Origin: Peptoniphilus pacaensis | GTDB taxonomy: Bacteria > Bacillota > Clostridia > Tissierellales > Peptoniphilaceae | Assembly (NCBI RefSeq): GCF_900088125.1 | Contig: NZ_FLQT01000003.1 | Coordinates: 1,177,071-1,241,070, forward strand | Length of the DNA: 64,000 nucleotides | Reading direction: 5' to 3' | In this document: positions 34,795-43,487 of the stretch, piece after piece | Layout of the letters: each line of letters opens with the position of its first letter | Numbering within the stretch: position 1 is the stretch's first letter | Made by a program: the position numbers and the translations under genes | The notes under the pieces: generated by a model | What the model was told of the DNA's origin: nothing | The model's input: the letters and a program-made list of their open reading frames with translations, nothing else | Databases searched by the model: none

Positions 34795-36446
34795 GCCCTC
34801 ACCTCCTTTTCAAAGGAGATGGCCCAAACTTTCATCCCATCTTCCGATTCTTCGGACAAGCCGACGCCTTGGGGCAGCAGCCGATGTATTTCCTCCAAGA
34901 GAGAAATCTCTGCGGCGGATTCCACATAGATCGCCAGTTCATAGGCGTCCTCGCCTTCTTTTAAATGGACGAAGACGGCGGTGAGGGAAGCCAGATTGCT
35001 TTCCAGAATTTTTTCGAAGGCGGCGTACAAGCCGATGCCCACGGCGGTGTCCACGGGGCCTGCGGCGTCCCAACGGAGGGAGGTGATTTTGCTTTTCAGG
35101 CGCAGATAGTCCAGAGATTCGTCGAAGGACAGGCGCAGTTCCGACAGGGGAAGAGTGGTCTTGTTTCTCGACAGCAGATACAGATTGGAAAAACGCTTGA
35201 TGTAGACATTGAGGATGCAGGCGTCCTTTAAGGCGTCTTCATAGGCGTCTTTTTCATCGGGGAGGTGATCCATGATGGCCTTCAGTCGGGCGAATTGGGG
35301 TTGAAGTTTTTCGTGGATGGTTTCGCGAATTTCCCTTTGCTCCCGCACCTTCGCCATTTTCTCTTTCAACTTATTGTTTGCCATAAGGAGCTCGTTTTCG
35401 CTGAGCATTTCTTCATTGGCCGCCACCAGCTGAGACTTCAGCCGGTTGAAATCCGTAAGGTCCATAAACCAGAAGCAGGTGCCGCCCTGAATGGGGGAGC
35501 TTTCCAAAAGGGTGTTCTCGTCGATGGCCAGGGCGCGCTCCGATGCCCGCCTGACCTCGTCGGCGTCGACCTTCGGCCCGCTATCCGGCTGCAAGACCAT
35601 GTTTCCCTTTAAATCCATCATGCCCATATTCAGAGAAGAGAGGCTCAAAAAGCTTTCGTAATCTCGATTGGAGGGAATGAGCCGGGCAAAGACCAAGGAC
35701 TCGATAAAGAGGACGACGGTGAGAATATTAAACTCCGCACTTTGAAAGGCGATTTTGACGTAGTGAAAGGGCGGCCAGTCGATGATGTAGAGAACGGTGT
35801 AGAGAAAACAAATGCCCAAAACCAACAGGGGCCATGAAATAGATTTCAGCCGCTTCTCCGCCAAGGATTGCTTCGATGTAAAGATCAGGGTCAGGACGGC
35901 GAGAAAAAGAATGTAGGCCAAGGTAAGGGTATAGACCGGGCCGTATTGACCGAAGCCCGTGGTTTGGTCGCCCGGCACAAAGACGAGGCCGTGGAAGTCG
36001 TTGGTTAAAATCATAAGAATCAACAGCCCCGTGGGCGCCCACAGCAGATGCCACCGCTCGTCGATGGAATCTCTTTCCGAGCGACCTACATTGAGGGAGG
36101 TGAGAAAGACCATGTGGACGATGGTGAGGATAAAGAAATAATAAGCGTAGCGAATCCGCGGTACGGCGGCGGGGGATTGAATCAGCACCTGGTACTTCAA
36201 CGTGCGGGTGCCTAAATAGCCGATGAGCAAAAAGGCGACGACCTTAAAGCGTTTCGCCACCGAAGTGCTTAAGACGCGGTTTTCCATATTGCGCGCCCAA
36301 AGAAGAATCACCAGGGCGTAGAGAAAAAAGACCAGGGTGATGACGGTAAAGGGAAGAGCCTGCCGTTCGTAGAAAATATGTAGTAGGGCGGCCAATGCGA
36401 TGAAGAGAACGGAAAACAAGTAGATGAGGATTTCTTTGCGATACAT
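34791..36446 (-). CDS. 7TM-type sensor with degenerate histidine kinase region
   Basis: Predicted 551-residue membrane protein. Eight or so hydrophobic segments fill residues 1-255, like the 7TM N-terminal region of some histidine kinases. A PAS-like region (about 262-340), coiled coil (about 335-372) and an H-box-like helix with His378 (RETIHEKLQPQ) follow. The C-terminal third resembles a HATPase domain, with EKILESNLASL at the N-box place, but the DxGxG/G boxes are not recognisable. It may be a pseudokinase or signal-sensing partner for the intact kinase encoded next. Start 36446 has GGGAGG 5 nt before the codon; the longer frame to 36503 lacks this. Confidence 0.72.
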   Translation of the reverse strand: MYRKEILIYLFSVLFIALAALLHIFYERQALPFTVITLVFFLYALVILLWARNMENRVLSTSVAKRFKVVAFLLIGYLGTRTLKYQVLIQSPAAVPRIRYAYYFFILTIVHMVFLTSLNVGRSERDSIDERWHLLWAPTGLLILMILTNDFHGLVFVPGDQTTGFGQYGPVYTLTLAYILFLAVLTLIFTSKQSLAEKRLKSISWPLLVLGICFLYTVLYIIDWPPFHYVKIAFQSAEFNILTVVLFIESLVFARLIPSNRDYESFLSLSSLNMGMMDLKGNMVLQPDSGPKVDADEVRRASERALAIDENTLLESSPIQGGTCFWFMDLTDFNRLKSQLVAANEEMLSENELLMANNKLKEKMAKVREQREIRETIHEKLQPQFARLKAIMDHLPDEKDAYEDALKDACILNVYIKRFSNLYLLSRNKTTLPLSELRLSFDESLDYLRLKSKITSLRWDAAGPVDTAVGIGLYAAFEKILESNLASLTAVFVHLKEGEDAYELAIYVESAAEISLLEEIHRLLPQGVGLSEESEDGMKVWAISFEKEVRA

Positions 36447-36526
36447 AAGAGCCTCCCGACGGAGCTTCGCGCGAGCCGGCGCGCAGGAAGAGATGCCTTG
36501 CATCTGTGTGCGACATTGTTTCCTTT

Positions 36527-36535
36527 ATTATACCA
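36527..36535 (-). promoter_or_regulatory. extended -10 promoter of the sensor operon
   Basis: The minus strand reads TGGTATAAT (complement of 36527-36535), a consensus -10 with TGn extension, about 80 bp before the sensor gene. A small hairpin AGATGC/GCATCT (36491-36505) lies in the leader. Confidence 0.55.
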
Positions 36536-36639
36536 AGAATAAGGGGACAATGCCCTTTCTTTCCTGCAAGGGGCGAAAATCATCGGCACTTGCCGAGGCG
36601 GATACCACCAAACAAAATAAATAGTTTCGCCTTTAGGAA

Positions 36640-36668
36640 TAGACAAGGGGAGAAAAAATCGCTACACT
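36640..36668 (+). promoter_or_regulatory. promoter of the ABC-pair operon
   Basis: TAGACA (36640-36645), 17-bp spacer, TACACT (36663-36668). Confidence 0.55.
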
Positions 36669-36677
36669 GTGATTAAA

Positions 36678-36692
36678 AGATAAACAATATCA
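36678..36692 (+). promoter_or_regulatory. Fur-box-like operator before the ABC-pair operon
   Basis: AGATAAACAATATCA matches 11 of 14 defined positions of the 7-1-7 Fur box TGATAATnATTATCA and contains the inverted repeat GATA-N5-TATC. It lies 10 bp after the -10, a repressing position. Confidence 0.5.
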
Positions 36693-36711
36693 TTAATGAA
36701 AGGAGATTTAA

Positions 36712-38457
36712 TTGAATACCTATCGAAAGCTATTTGCTTACATACCGGAGAAGCGCGGCAACGGCTTTTTGTCGGCCGCCTTTTCCGTGGCCGCCGTGTG
36801 CTGCCATCTCCTCGGCTATTACTGTCTGTGGCTCGCCCTAAAGGCGATTTTCGTTCAACAGAATTTCAGCGCGGGCAGCGATTACGCCCTTCGCGTGGTA
36901 GTGGCATTTATCGCCTATGGGATCCTCTATTTTCTCGGCACATGGATGAGCCACTTGGCGGCCTTTCGCTTGGAGACCCGCTTGAGAGAAAAGGGCATCG
37001 ATCATCTCTTGACGGCGTCCAATACTTTTTACGATAAAAACCAATCGGGTCGCGTGCGAAAAATCATCGACGATAATGTGGAGCAGACCCACATGGCCGT
37101 GGCCCATTTGATTCCCGATCAAACCGTGGCCATTTTAACGCCGATCCTAATGTTTGTCGTCATCGGCCTGGTGGATCTGCGTCTGGCGGCCTTTTTCGGC
37201 GTCATCGTCCTCTTGTCGGGCTTCCTCTGCTTCAAAATGATGGGGGAAAAAGAATTTATGAGCGCCTATATGGAGCAGCTGGATCTGTTAAATGCCGAAG
37301 CCGTGGAATACGTGCGGGGGATGCAGGTGGTAAAGCTTTTTGCCGCGCCCATCGTGAGCTTTAAGCGCCTTTACGCCACCATCAACGATTACGCCGACAT
37401 GGTTTACAACTACTCCATGTCCTGTCGCATTCCCTATGTCACCTTTCAGTGGCTGTTGAATTTATTCATCGTCGTGCCTGTTTTCTACGCCGTTTATCGC
37501 GTGGGCGCAGGGGACGACGGCGGCCTGTGGGCGGCAAAAGCCCTGTTCTTCGCTCTGTTTATGGGCATGTTCTTTGCCAACATTATGAAAATTATGTACG
37601 TGTCCATGTACCACGTGCAGGCCAATCGCGCCGTGGATACTCTGGAGGGCCTGTTTAAGGAGATGGAAGAAAAGAGAATGGTCTTCGGAAAGGAAAAGGA
37701 CTTCGGCGATAGCTCCATTACCTTTAATCATGTGGACTTTTCTTATGAGGACGAAAAAATTCTCTCCGACTTCTCCCTCCACTTGGATGCGGGAAAAATC
37801 TATGCTTTCGTCGGCCCCTCCGGCGGCGGCAAGTCCACCATCGCCAAGCTCGTCTCCGGGCTCTATCCGGTAAATAAAGGCGACGTGATGATCGGCGAGA
37901 AGCCCATCGCCGCCTACGATAAAGATGGGGTCATGGAAATGGTGGGCATGGTGTTTCAACAGGCGAAACTTTTTGAAGGCCTGTCCATTTACGACAATGT
38001 CCGGCTGGCAGACCTCGAGGCAAACCAAGATGAAGTGCATCGCGCCCTGGACTTGGCTCGCTGCGAAGAGTTTAAGGAGAAATTTCCCGCAGGCTACGAC
38101 ACCGTCATCGGCGCCGAAGGCGTGAAGCTTTCCGGCGGCGAGTGCCAACGGGTCGCCATCGCCCGATTGTTTTTAAAAGATCCGAAAATCCTCATTCTGG
38201 ATGAAGCCTCTGCGGCGGCGGATCCCGAAAACGAATACGAGATCCAAAAGGCCTTTTCGAACCTAATGAAGGGCCGCACCACCATCATGATCGCCCATCG
38301 CATGAGCAGCATTCGCGGCGTCGACGAGATTCTCTTTATCGAAGGGGGAAAGGTCGTGGAAAGAGGCGATCACGACGCCCTCATGAAAGAGGACGGCCGC
38401 TACGCCCGCTTCGTCAACTTGTATCACGAGGCCAATGAATGGAGGATCGACGGATGA
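36712..38457 (+). CDS. ABC half-transporter 1 (exporter fold, YbtP/IrtA-like)
   Basis: Predicted 581-residue fused membrane-ATPase protein. About six transmembrane helices occupy residues 1-310. The nucleotide-binding domain has Walker A GPSGGGKST near residue 369, Q-loop VFQQAK, signature LSGGECQRVAIARL and Walker B ILILDEASAAADPENE. It starts at TTG 36712 with AAAGGAG 6 nt upstream. Paired with the next gene it should form a heterodimer. The order ABC-ABC-AraC regulator and the Fur-like box resemble YbtPQ/IrtAB siderophore importers, which have an exporter fold but work as importers. Direction and cargo cannot be proved from sequence. Confidence 0.85.
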   Translation: MNTYRKLFAYIPEKRGNGFLSAAFSVAAVCCHLLGYYCLWLALKAIFVQQNFSAGSDYALRVVVAFIAYGILYFLGTWMSHLAAFRLETRLREKGIDHLLTASNTFYDKNQSGRVRKIIDDNVEQTHMAVAHLIPDQTVAILTPILMFVVIGLVDLRLAAFFGVIVLLSGFLCFKMMGEKEFMSAYMEQLDLLNAEAVEYVRGMQVVKLFAAPIVSFKRLYATINDYADMVYNYSMSCRIPYVTFQWLLNLFIVVPVFYAVYRVGAGDDGGLWAAKALFFALFMGMFFANIMKIMYVSMYHVQANRAVDTLEGLFKEMEEKRMVFGKEKDFGDSSITFNHVDFSYEDEKILSDFSLHLDAGKIYAFVGPSGGGKSTIAKLVSGLYPVNKGDVMIGEKPIAAYDKDGVMEMVGMVFQQAKLFEGLSIYDNVRLADLEANQDEVHRALDLARCEEFKEKFPAGYDTVIGAEGVKLSGGECQRVAIARLFLKDPKILILDEASAAADPENEYEIQKAFSNLMKGRTTIMIAHRMSSIRGVDEILFIEGGKVVERGDHDALMKEDGRYARFVNLYHEANEWRIDG

Positions 38458-40175
38458 AAAAGTATTTGCAAAAAACCTACGCCCTCACGGAACGGGGAGC
38501 CGACGGCCTGTGGCGAGCGACGGTTTACGGCTTTTTAAAAAATATCACCTACATGCTCCCCATGTTTCTCTTAATGTATGCCACTAACGGCCTCTTGGGC
38601 TTCGGAAGCTTCAATATGGCCTACGGCGCCCTCGGATTTGCGCTTATCGGCGTGGTCATGTTTCTGGTCATCAATAAGGAGTACCACACCACTTTTAACG
38701 AAACCTACAAAGAATCGGCGAATCTGCGCATGGAAATTGCCGAGGGAATCAGGCAATTGCCCCTGTCGTCCTTTAACAAAAAGGACTTAACCGATGTGTC
38801 CCAAACCATGATGAAGGACGTGGAAGCCATCGAGCACGCCCTCTCTCACTCCGTGCCCACCTACTACGCCTTTCTCGCCACGGTGGTCGTCATCGGCATC
38901 ATGCTTCTCATCGGCCAACCCGTTTTGGGGCTCGCCGTATTAGGGCCTATCTTGCTCAGCATTTTTCTCTCCCATCTGTCGCAAAAAATGCAAAAACGGG
39001 CGACGAAAAAGTATTATCTTCGTCAGCGCAAGTCCTCGAAAGCCTTTCAAGAGCTCATCGATCTTCACGAGGAGATTCAGTCCTATCATTTAAGTGAGAA
39101 AAAGAAAAAGGAAGTCACGGCCATGGTGCGGCGAAACGAAGCCGTGCACATTCGCTCGGAGCTGGGCCAGGCCCTGCCCGTGATCTTTGCCGGCGCAATC
39201 TGCTTTCTGTCTCTCGGTTTTGCCATGGTGGTGGGCACCCGCCTGCTGCAAAGCGGCACCATCAACGTGCTTTACTTTGCAGGCTATGTCTTTGCGGCGG
39301 CCCGCCTCATCGACGGCACTTCCGCCTTTATTTTGGCCCATGGCGAAATCGCCTACATTTCAAGCAGCGTCGATAAAATTAAAAGCTTAGTGGATGCACC
39401 GGCACAGACCGGCGGCCCGGCGGAGCTCGCCCACTTCGATATTACCGGGGAAGATGTCTGCTTCTCCTACGACAAGAAAAAGAAAGTCATCGACGGCATC
39501 TCCTTTGAAGCGAAACAAAACACGGTCACGGCACTGGTGGGCCCCTCGGGCTGCGGCAAATCCACTTTGCTGCGCCTGGTGAGCCGCCTCTACGATTACG
39601 ACGCCGGGCATATGATGCTGGACGGAAAAGAGCTTTCCTCCATTCAAACGGAGGATTTGTTTAAGCACGTGTCCATGGTCTTTCAAGACGTGCTCCTCTT
39701 CAACGGCTCCGTCTTCGATAACATTCGCATCGGAAAATACGACGCTACGGAAGAGGAAGTCTACGAAGCGGCGAAGCAGGCAGGCTGCGACGATTTCGTG
39801 AAGCAATTGCCCCAAGGCTACGACACGATCATCGGCGAAAACGGCTCCCGCCTTTCCGGGGGCGAGCGGCAGCGGATTTCCATCGCCCGCGCCTTTTTAA
39901 AAGATGCGGAGATCATTCTTTTAGATGAAATCGCCGCGTCTTTAGACGTGGAAAACGAAAAGTATATTCAGGAATCATTAAACCGACTGATAAAAAATAA
40001 GACGGTGATGATTATTTCCCATCGCATGAAATCCATCGAAGGGGTGGATCAGATCATCGTCATGAAAGACGGAAAAATCGAAGCCTGCGGGTGCCACGAG
40101 GCGCTTTTGGATGATAGCCCCACCTACCGTACCATGATCGAAAGCTTCGAGCGCTCCGACGCCTATGTCTATTAG
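38454..40175 (+). CDS. ABC half-transporter 2 (exporter fold, YbtQ/IrtB-like)
   Basis: Predicted 573-residue fused membrane-ATPase protein, partner of the preceding one (ATGA overlap at 38454-38457). About six transmembrane helices fill residues 1-300. Walker A GPSGCGKST, Q-loop VFQDVLLF, signature LSGGERQRISIARAFL and Walker B IILLDEIAASLD with an intact H-loop (ISHRM). The Glu after the Walker B Asp is present in both partners, so both sites look catalytically competent. ATG 38454 is 7 nt from GGAGGA; an in-frame ATG at 38439 has no ribosome site. Confidence 0.85.
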   Translation: MKKYLQKTYALTERGADGLWRATVYGFLKNITYMLPMFLLMYATNGLLGFGSFNMAYGALGFALIGVVMFLVINKEYHTTFNETYKESANLRMEIAEGIRQLPLSSFNKKDLTDVSQTMMKDVEAIEHALSHSVPTYYAFLATVVVIGIMLLIGQPVLGLAVLGPILLSIFLSHLSQKMQKRATKKYYLRQRKSSKAFQELIDLHEEIQSYHLSEKKKKEVTAMVRRNEAVHIRSELGQALPVIFAGAICFLSLGFAMVVGTRLLQSGTINVLYFAGYVFAAARLIDGTSAFILAHGEIAYISSSVDKIKSLVDAPAQTGGPAELAHFDITGEDVCFSYDKKKKVIDGISFEAKQNTVTALVGPSGCGKSTLLRLVSRLYDYDAGHMMLDGKELSSIQTEDLFKHVSMVFQDVLLFNGSVFDNIRIGKYDATEEEVYEAAKQAGCDDFVKQLPQGYDTIIGENGSRLSGGERQRISIARAFLKDAEIILLDEIAASLDVENEKYIQESLNRLIKNKTVMIISHRMKSIEGVDQIIVMKDGKIEACGCHEALLDDSPTYRTMIESFERSDAYVY

Positions 40176-40184
40176 GAGAAAGCC

Positions 40185-41147
40185 ATGACAAATTTAGAAG
40201 ATTGGGTTGACGGCGTTGAGTCTTGGGGCTTTCGCGTCGTCGATTACGACGAGGACACCATGTATTTTGAAGGCATTGAAAGCGACGAGGACACCATGGT
40301 CACCTATCGCATCGCCCCCGGCGTCTTCGTCGCCTACATCAACATAAAAAGTCGCTACCACTCGGAAAATGCCGTCCACAGCGGCAGGCGGGGTTTTCGC
40401 ATTGCCTATTGCCTCAACGGCAATTACTACACCCACATTAACGACAGCAAGGTCTTAATCACCTCGGCGGAAGTTTTTGTCGGCAGGGCCATTCCCGAAG
40501 CCAAGGCCTCCTACGGCACCCAAGAGGGCATCGTCGCATTTAACATTATGGTGGCACCCAATGAAATCGAAGGGCACAGTTTCCTGACGGAGCTGTCTCA
40601 AAACTTTGTGGAAGCGGTGAAAGACGTGAACAATATGGGCTTTACCGTGAAGCGAAAAGACGCCTTGGATACGGCTCGCCGTTTAATCGACGCCTTGAAG
40701 GAGGCGGAACGGGGGCGCATCGGCCTGTGGACCTTCCAGCTGATGGAATTGATCTCCAAGGAACGGGTCAGCGCCAATCGCATGCGCTATTTTCAAGAGA
40801 CCGCCAACGAATCCGTGGAGCCTATGGAGCAATACTTAAAAGAGAATTTGAGCCGGCGCATCACCCTGGAATCCATGGAGCGTGAGTTTAACTGCTCCAA
40901 ATCCACGATCATCAACCGATTTATTCGCCGTTGCCAGTACACCCCCATGAAATATTTGGCCAATTTGCGCATGATGGAAGCGGAGCGGCTTTTAATCGAG
41001 AGTGATGCCGCCATGACCCATATTGCCGAATCCGTGGGCTACGACAATCCGTCGAATTTCGCTCGGGCTTTTAAGCAGTTTACGGGCATGTCTCCCCGGG
41101 AGTACAGAAAATGCTACGGCCGGCCGGAAAATAACGAAAAAAAATAA
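40185..41147 (+). CDS. AraC-family transcriptional regulator
   Basis: Predicted 320-residue regulator. Residues 1-210 form an effector domain with a beta-rich start and no family I recognise beyond a cupin-like look. The C-terminal 100 residues hold the double helix-turn-helix: ITLESMEREFNCSKSTIINR and the signature IAESVGYDNPSNFARAFKQF with GMSPREYRK. Located 9 nt after the ABC pair, it recalls YbtA, which activates siderophore uptake when bound to its ligand. A ligand-dependent activator of this operon is the natural inference. Confidence 0.9.
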   Translation: MTNLEDWVDGVESWGFRVVDYDEDTMYFEGIESDEDTMVTYRIAPGVFVAYINIKSRYHSENAVHSGRRGFRIAYCLNGNYYTHINDSKVLITSAEVFVGRAIPEAKASYGTQEGIVAFNIMVAPNEIEGHSFLTELSQNFVEAVKDVNNMGFTVKRKDALDTARRLIDALKEAERGRIGLWTFQLMELISKERVSANRMRYFQETANESVEPMEQYLKENLSRRITLESMEREFNCSKSTIINRFIRRCQYTPMKYLANLRMMEAERLLIESDAAMTHIAESVGYDNPSNFARAFKQFTGMSPREYRKCYGRPENNEKK

Positions 41148-41167
41148 GGAAGACATGGGTCTTCCTT
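41138..41167 (-). terminator. terminator of the EamA transporter gene
   Basis: On the minus strand AAGGAAGAC-CCAT-GTCTTCCTT is followed by A and eight T. The stem overlaps the transporter stop codon region; in the plus direction it lies just after the araC stop but has no T-run. Confidence 0.75.
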
Positions 41168-42095
41168 AATCCTCTTCGCGGACGCGCTCCCGAAGAGGTT
41201 TTTGTTTTTTCGGTTTCTTTTTCTCCGGCAGACTCAGAAGAAGGACGGAGCCTAAGATCAAGAGCATGCCCGCAAAGTCCGTCAGCTTGAAGTCCAGCTT
41301 GTAAAGGACCACGGCGACGATGGTGGAAAACACCGCCTCCGACAGGGAGAAGATGCTGGATTTCGTGGCGCCGGTGTAGCGCGCCCCTTCGAGAAAGGCC
41401 CAGAAGGGAATCATGGTGCCGCCGATAATGCAGAAGAGCACGCAGAGTATGGACACGGTGTCCCAGGTGGGGGCGGTGAAATCCGGCCGCGTCACCAAGG
41501 TGAGGAAGAGCCCGCCCAAAAGCATGGAGGGCCCCATAATCTCCATGGAGCGATAGGTCTTGGAGAGTCCGGTGGGCGCCAAGTTGAAATTCGTAAAGCC
41601 CACGGCGGAAATCAAACCCCAAAAGATGGCCTTGCTATTGACGTTTAAGCTACTCGGGTCGCCGCCGGTGACCATGAGAAAGAGTCCCAGGGTACATAAA
41701 AATAAGGTGGGATAGACGATGGGCTTGGGCCAGGTTTTGGTCATAATCGCCACGGTAAAGATGACGAAAAACATTCCCGTGTATTGAAACAGCGTCGCCG
41801 TCGGCGCATTGGAATAGGAAATGGAAGAGAAGTAGCCGAACTGCATACACAAAATGCCGCCCAGGGAGTAGAGAAGGAAGTTGGGGATATTTTCCCGCTT
41901 CCGCACCACGCGGAAGGCGTAGCGCCCACTGCGGTACAGGTCGTTGACCAAGAGCATCAGTCCCACGGCGGTGAGACGAATGGCGACGAGGACCTCGGGG
42001 GTAAAGCCTTTATTTTGAAAGACGTAAGCGCCGACATTGCCGTTTAAGGCCCATAAAAAAGTGCATAAAAAAATTAAAAGGATACCCTTAATCAT
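41166..42095 (-). CDS. EamA/DMT-family transporter
   Basis: Predicted 309-residue membrane protein with about ten hydrophobic helices in two EamA halves (about 1-140 and 150-285), and a basic Lys/Arg/Glu tail. Typical EamA helix ends are visible: LGGILCMQFGYFSSISYSNA in the first half and GTMIPFWAFLEGARYTGATK in the second. Members export amino acids or metabolites. Cargo is unknown. AAAGGAGTCGAT precedes the ATG. It is convergent with araC and has its own promoter with a structured leader. Confidence 0.88.
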   Translation of the reverse strand: MIKGILLIFLCTFLWALNGNVGAYVFQNKGFTPEVLVAIRLTAVGLMLLVNDLYRSGRYAFRVVRKRENIPNFLLYSLGGILCMQFGYFSSISYSNAPTATLFQYTGMFFVIFTVAIMTKTWPKPIVYPTLFLCTLGLFLMVTGGDPSSLNVNSKAIFWGLISAVGFTNFNLAPTGLSKTYRSMEIMGPSMLLGGLFLTLVTRPDFTAPTWDTVSILCVLFCIIGGTMIPFWAFLEGARYTGATKSSIFSLSEAVFSTIVAVVLYKLDFKLTDFAGMLLILGSVLLLSLPEKKKPKKQKPLRERVREED

Positions 42096-42112
42096 ATCGA
42101 CTCCTTTCCTAT

Positions 42113-42169
42113 GTAGTGCTTCGACCGAATGCAGACAGAAAATAATTACTTATAAAAATGAAACACTAC
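42113..42169 (-). promoter_or_regulatory. 5'UTR hairpin of the EamA transporter gene
   Basis: On the minus strand GTAGTGTTTC (complement of 42160-42169) pairs with GAAGCACTAC (complement of 42113-42122) with one wobble, closing a 37-nt loop. It starts near the predicted transcription start and ends about 10 nt before the ribosome site. Confidence 0.4.
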
Positions 42170-42173
42170 GTCT

Positions 42174-42203
42174 ATTATGGGGGCCCGATGAAAGGAAAGT
42201 CAA
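42174..42203 (-). promoter_or_regulatory. promoter of the EamA transporter gene
   Basis: Minus-strand TTGACT (complement of 42198-42203), 18-bp spacer, CATAAT (complement of 42174-42179). Confidence 0.6.
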
Positions 42204-42303
42204 GGCGAAAGATTGTTAAAATACTAGCTCTTGCAATGGGCGCCGGCCCTTACAGAGCAACGAGAAAGGGGCGAAGAAAAGGGGAGGGGGTAGGATAAAA
42301 TCC

Positions 42304-42332
42304 TTGACATGGCCCTCGGCTGCGAATATAAT
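42304..42332 (+). promoter_or_regulatory. consensus sigma-A promoter of rpsF-ssb-rpsR
   Basis: TTGACA (42304-42309), 17-bp spacer and TATAAT (42327-42332): a perfect consensus promoter, 61 bp before the rpsF start. Confidence 0.9.
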
Positions 42333-42393
42333 GAATCAGATAGTTATCCTTGCTCGAATCGTCGAGCCGTCAGTCCACAAGGAGGTGACAGAC

Positions 42394-42678
42394 ATGAACA
42401 GTTATGAAGTAATCCTTATGTTCTATCCCGATGCCGAATCTGAAAAGCGTGAAAAGCAATATGAAAGATTAAAGGGCATCATTGCCGGTGCCGGCGTGAT
42501 TAAATCGGAAGATGAATGGGGCATGCGCAAGCTCGCCTATGAAATCGAAGATTACAAAGAGGCCTACTACATTCTCGTCGAATTCGACGCAGAACCCGGC
42601 ATCATTAAGGAATTCAGCCGTATTGCAAGCATTTCCGATACGGTCATGAGAGAAATGGTCGTCCGCGTAGACGAATAA
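42394..42678 (+). CDS. rpsF: 30S ribosomal protein S6
   Basis: Predicted 94-residue S6, partner of S18 on the 30S platform. NSYEVILMFYPDAESEK, IEDYKEAYYILVEF and FSRIASISDTVMREMVVR are typical. ATG 42394 has AAGGAGGTGA upstream; the longer open frame to 42304 starts inside the promoter and is rejected. Confidence 0.97.
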   Translation: MNSYEVILMFYPDAESEKREKQYERLKGIIAGAGVIKSEDEWGMRKLAYEIEDYKEAYYILVEFDAEPGIIKEFSRIASISDTVMREMVVRVDE

Positions 42679-42697
42679 GAAACGGATTGGTGATATC

Positions 42698-43192
42698 GTG
42701 AATTTAGTTGTACTTTACGGGAGACTGACGAGAGATCCGGAACTTCGCTACAGCCAAAACGGCATGGCAAACACCTTTGCCACCATCGCCGTCGACCGCG
42801 GCTTGAGTCGCGAAAAACGTCAGGAAGCGGAAGCATCCGGCCAGCCCACCGCCGATTTCATCGGCATTAAAGCATTTGGAAAGACCGCCGAATTATTAGG
42901 CAATTACTTCCACAAGGGCAATCGCATCGCCGTGGAAGGAAGAATTTCCACGGGCAGTTACGAGAAAAACGGCGAACGGGTCTACACCACCGACGTTGTG
43001 GTCAACCGCGTTCACTTTATAGAAAGTGCAAAAGAATCGGGCAACGGTGCAGGTGCCGGCAATATGGCGCCGCCGACGAATATGGCTTATCAATCGAACA
43101 ACGACAATCAGCCCAACAATCCCAACGCCTTTGGACCGAAATCCGATGACGAGGGTTATTACCCGATCGACAACAATGATATCCCATTTTAA
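42698..43192 (+). CDS. ssb: single-stranded DNA-binding protein
   Basis: Predicted 164-residue SSB. The OB fold covers residues 1-110 (MNLVVLYGRLTRDPELRYSQ, IKAFGKTAELLGNYFHKGN). An Asn/Gln-rich linker follows, ending in the acidic tip DDEGYYPIDNNDIPF that recruits repair and replication proteins. It starts at GTG 42698. Placed between rpsF and rpsR as in most Bacillota. Confidence 0.97.
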   Translation: MNLVVLYGRLTRDPELRYSQNGMANTFATIAVDRGLSREKRQEAEASGQPTADFIGIKAFGKTAELLGNYFHKGNRIAVEGRISTGSYEKNGERVYTTDVVVNRVHFIESAKESGNGAGAGNMAPPTNMAYQSNNDNQPNNPNAFGPKSDDEGYYPIDNNDIPF

Positions 43193-43213
43193 CCAAGGTT
43201 AAGGGGTGAGAAC

Positions 43214-43438
43214 ATGCAAAGAAGATATCGTGCCAGAAAAAAAGTCTGCATTTACTGCGCAGACAAGGAAAAACAAATCGATTATAAAGATACGCAAACC
43301 TTAAAGCGTTTTATTTCCGACCGCGGGAAAATCCTTCCCCGTCGCGTGACCGGCGCCTGCGCCAAGCACCAACGGAAGATTACCACGGCCATTAAGCGCG
43401 CTAGACAAGTGGCTCTTTTGCCCTACAGCGCCGACTAA
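43214..43438 (+). CDS. rpsR: 30S ribosomal protein S18
   Basis: Predicted 74-residue S18. The [18 protein letters not shown] segment holds a Cys pair like zinc-type S18, and [20 protein letters not shown] is diagnostic. AAGGGGTG precedes the ATG. Last gene of the trio. Confidence 0.97.
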   Translation: MQRRYRARKKVCIYCADKEKQIDYKDTQTLKRFISDRGKILPRRVTGACAKHQRKITTAIKRARQVALLPYSAD

Positions 43439-43461
43439 TTAAAGAATTTAAATACACACAG

Positions 43462-43487
43462 CTCCCGCTTCGGCGGGAGTTTTTTTA
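43462..43487 (+). terminator. terminator after rpsR
   Basis: CTCCCGC-TTCG-GCGGGAG stem followed by at least seven T. Confidence 0.92.

Noticed and set aside
36712-40175. Multidrug exporter pair
   Set aside because: The fold fits, but the AraC gene and the Fur-like box favour a metal-complex importer. Kept only as an alternative.
42304-42394. N-terminal extension of S6
   Set aside because: It would begin at the -35 hexamer of a perfect consensus promoter, upstream of the transcription start.
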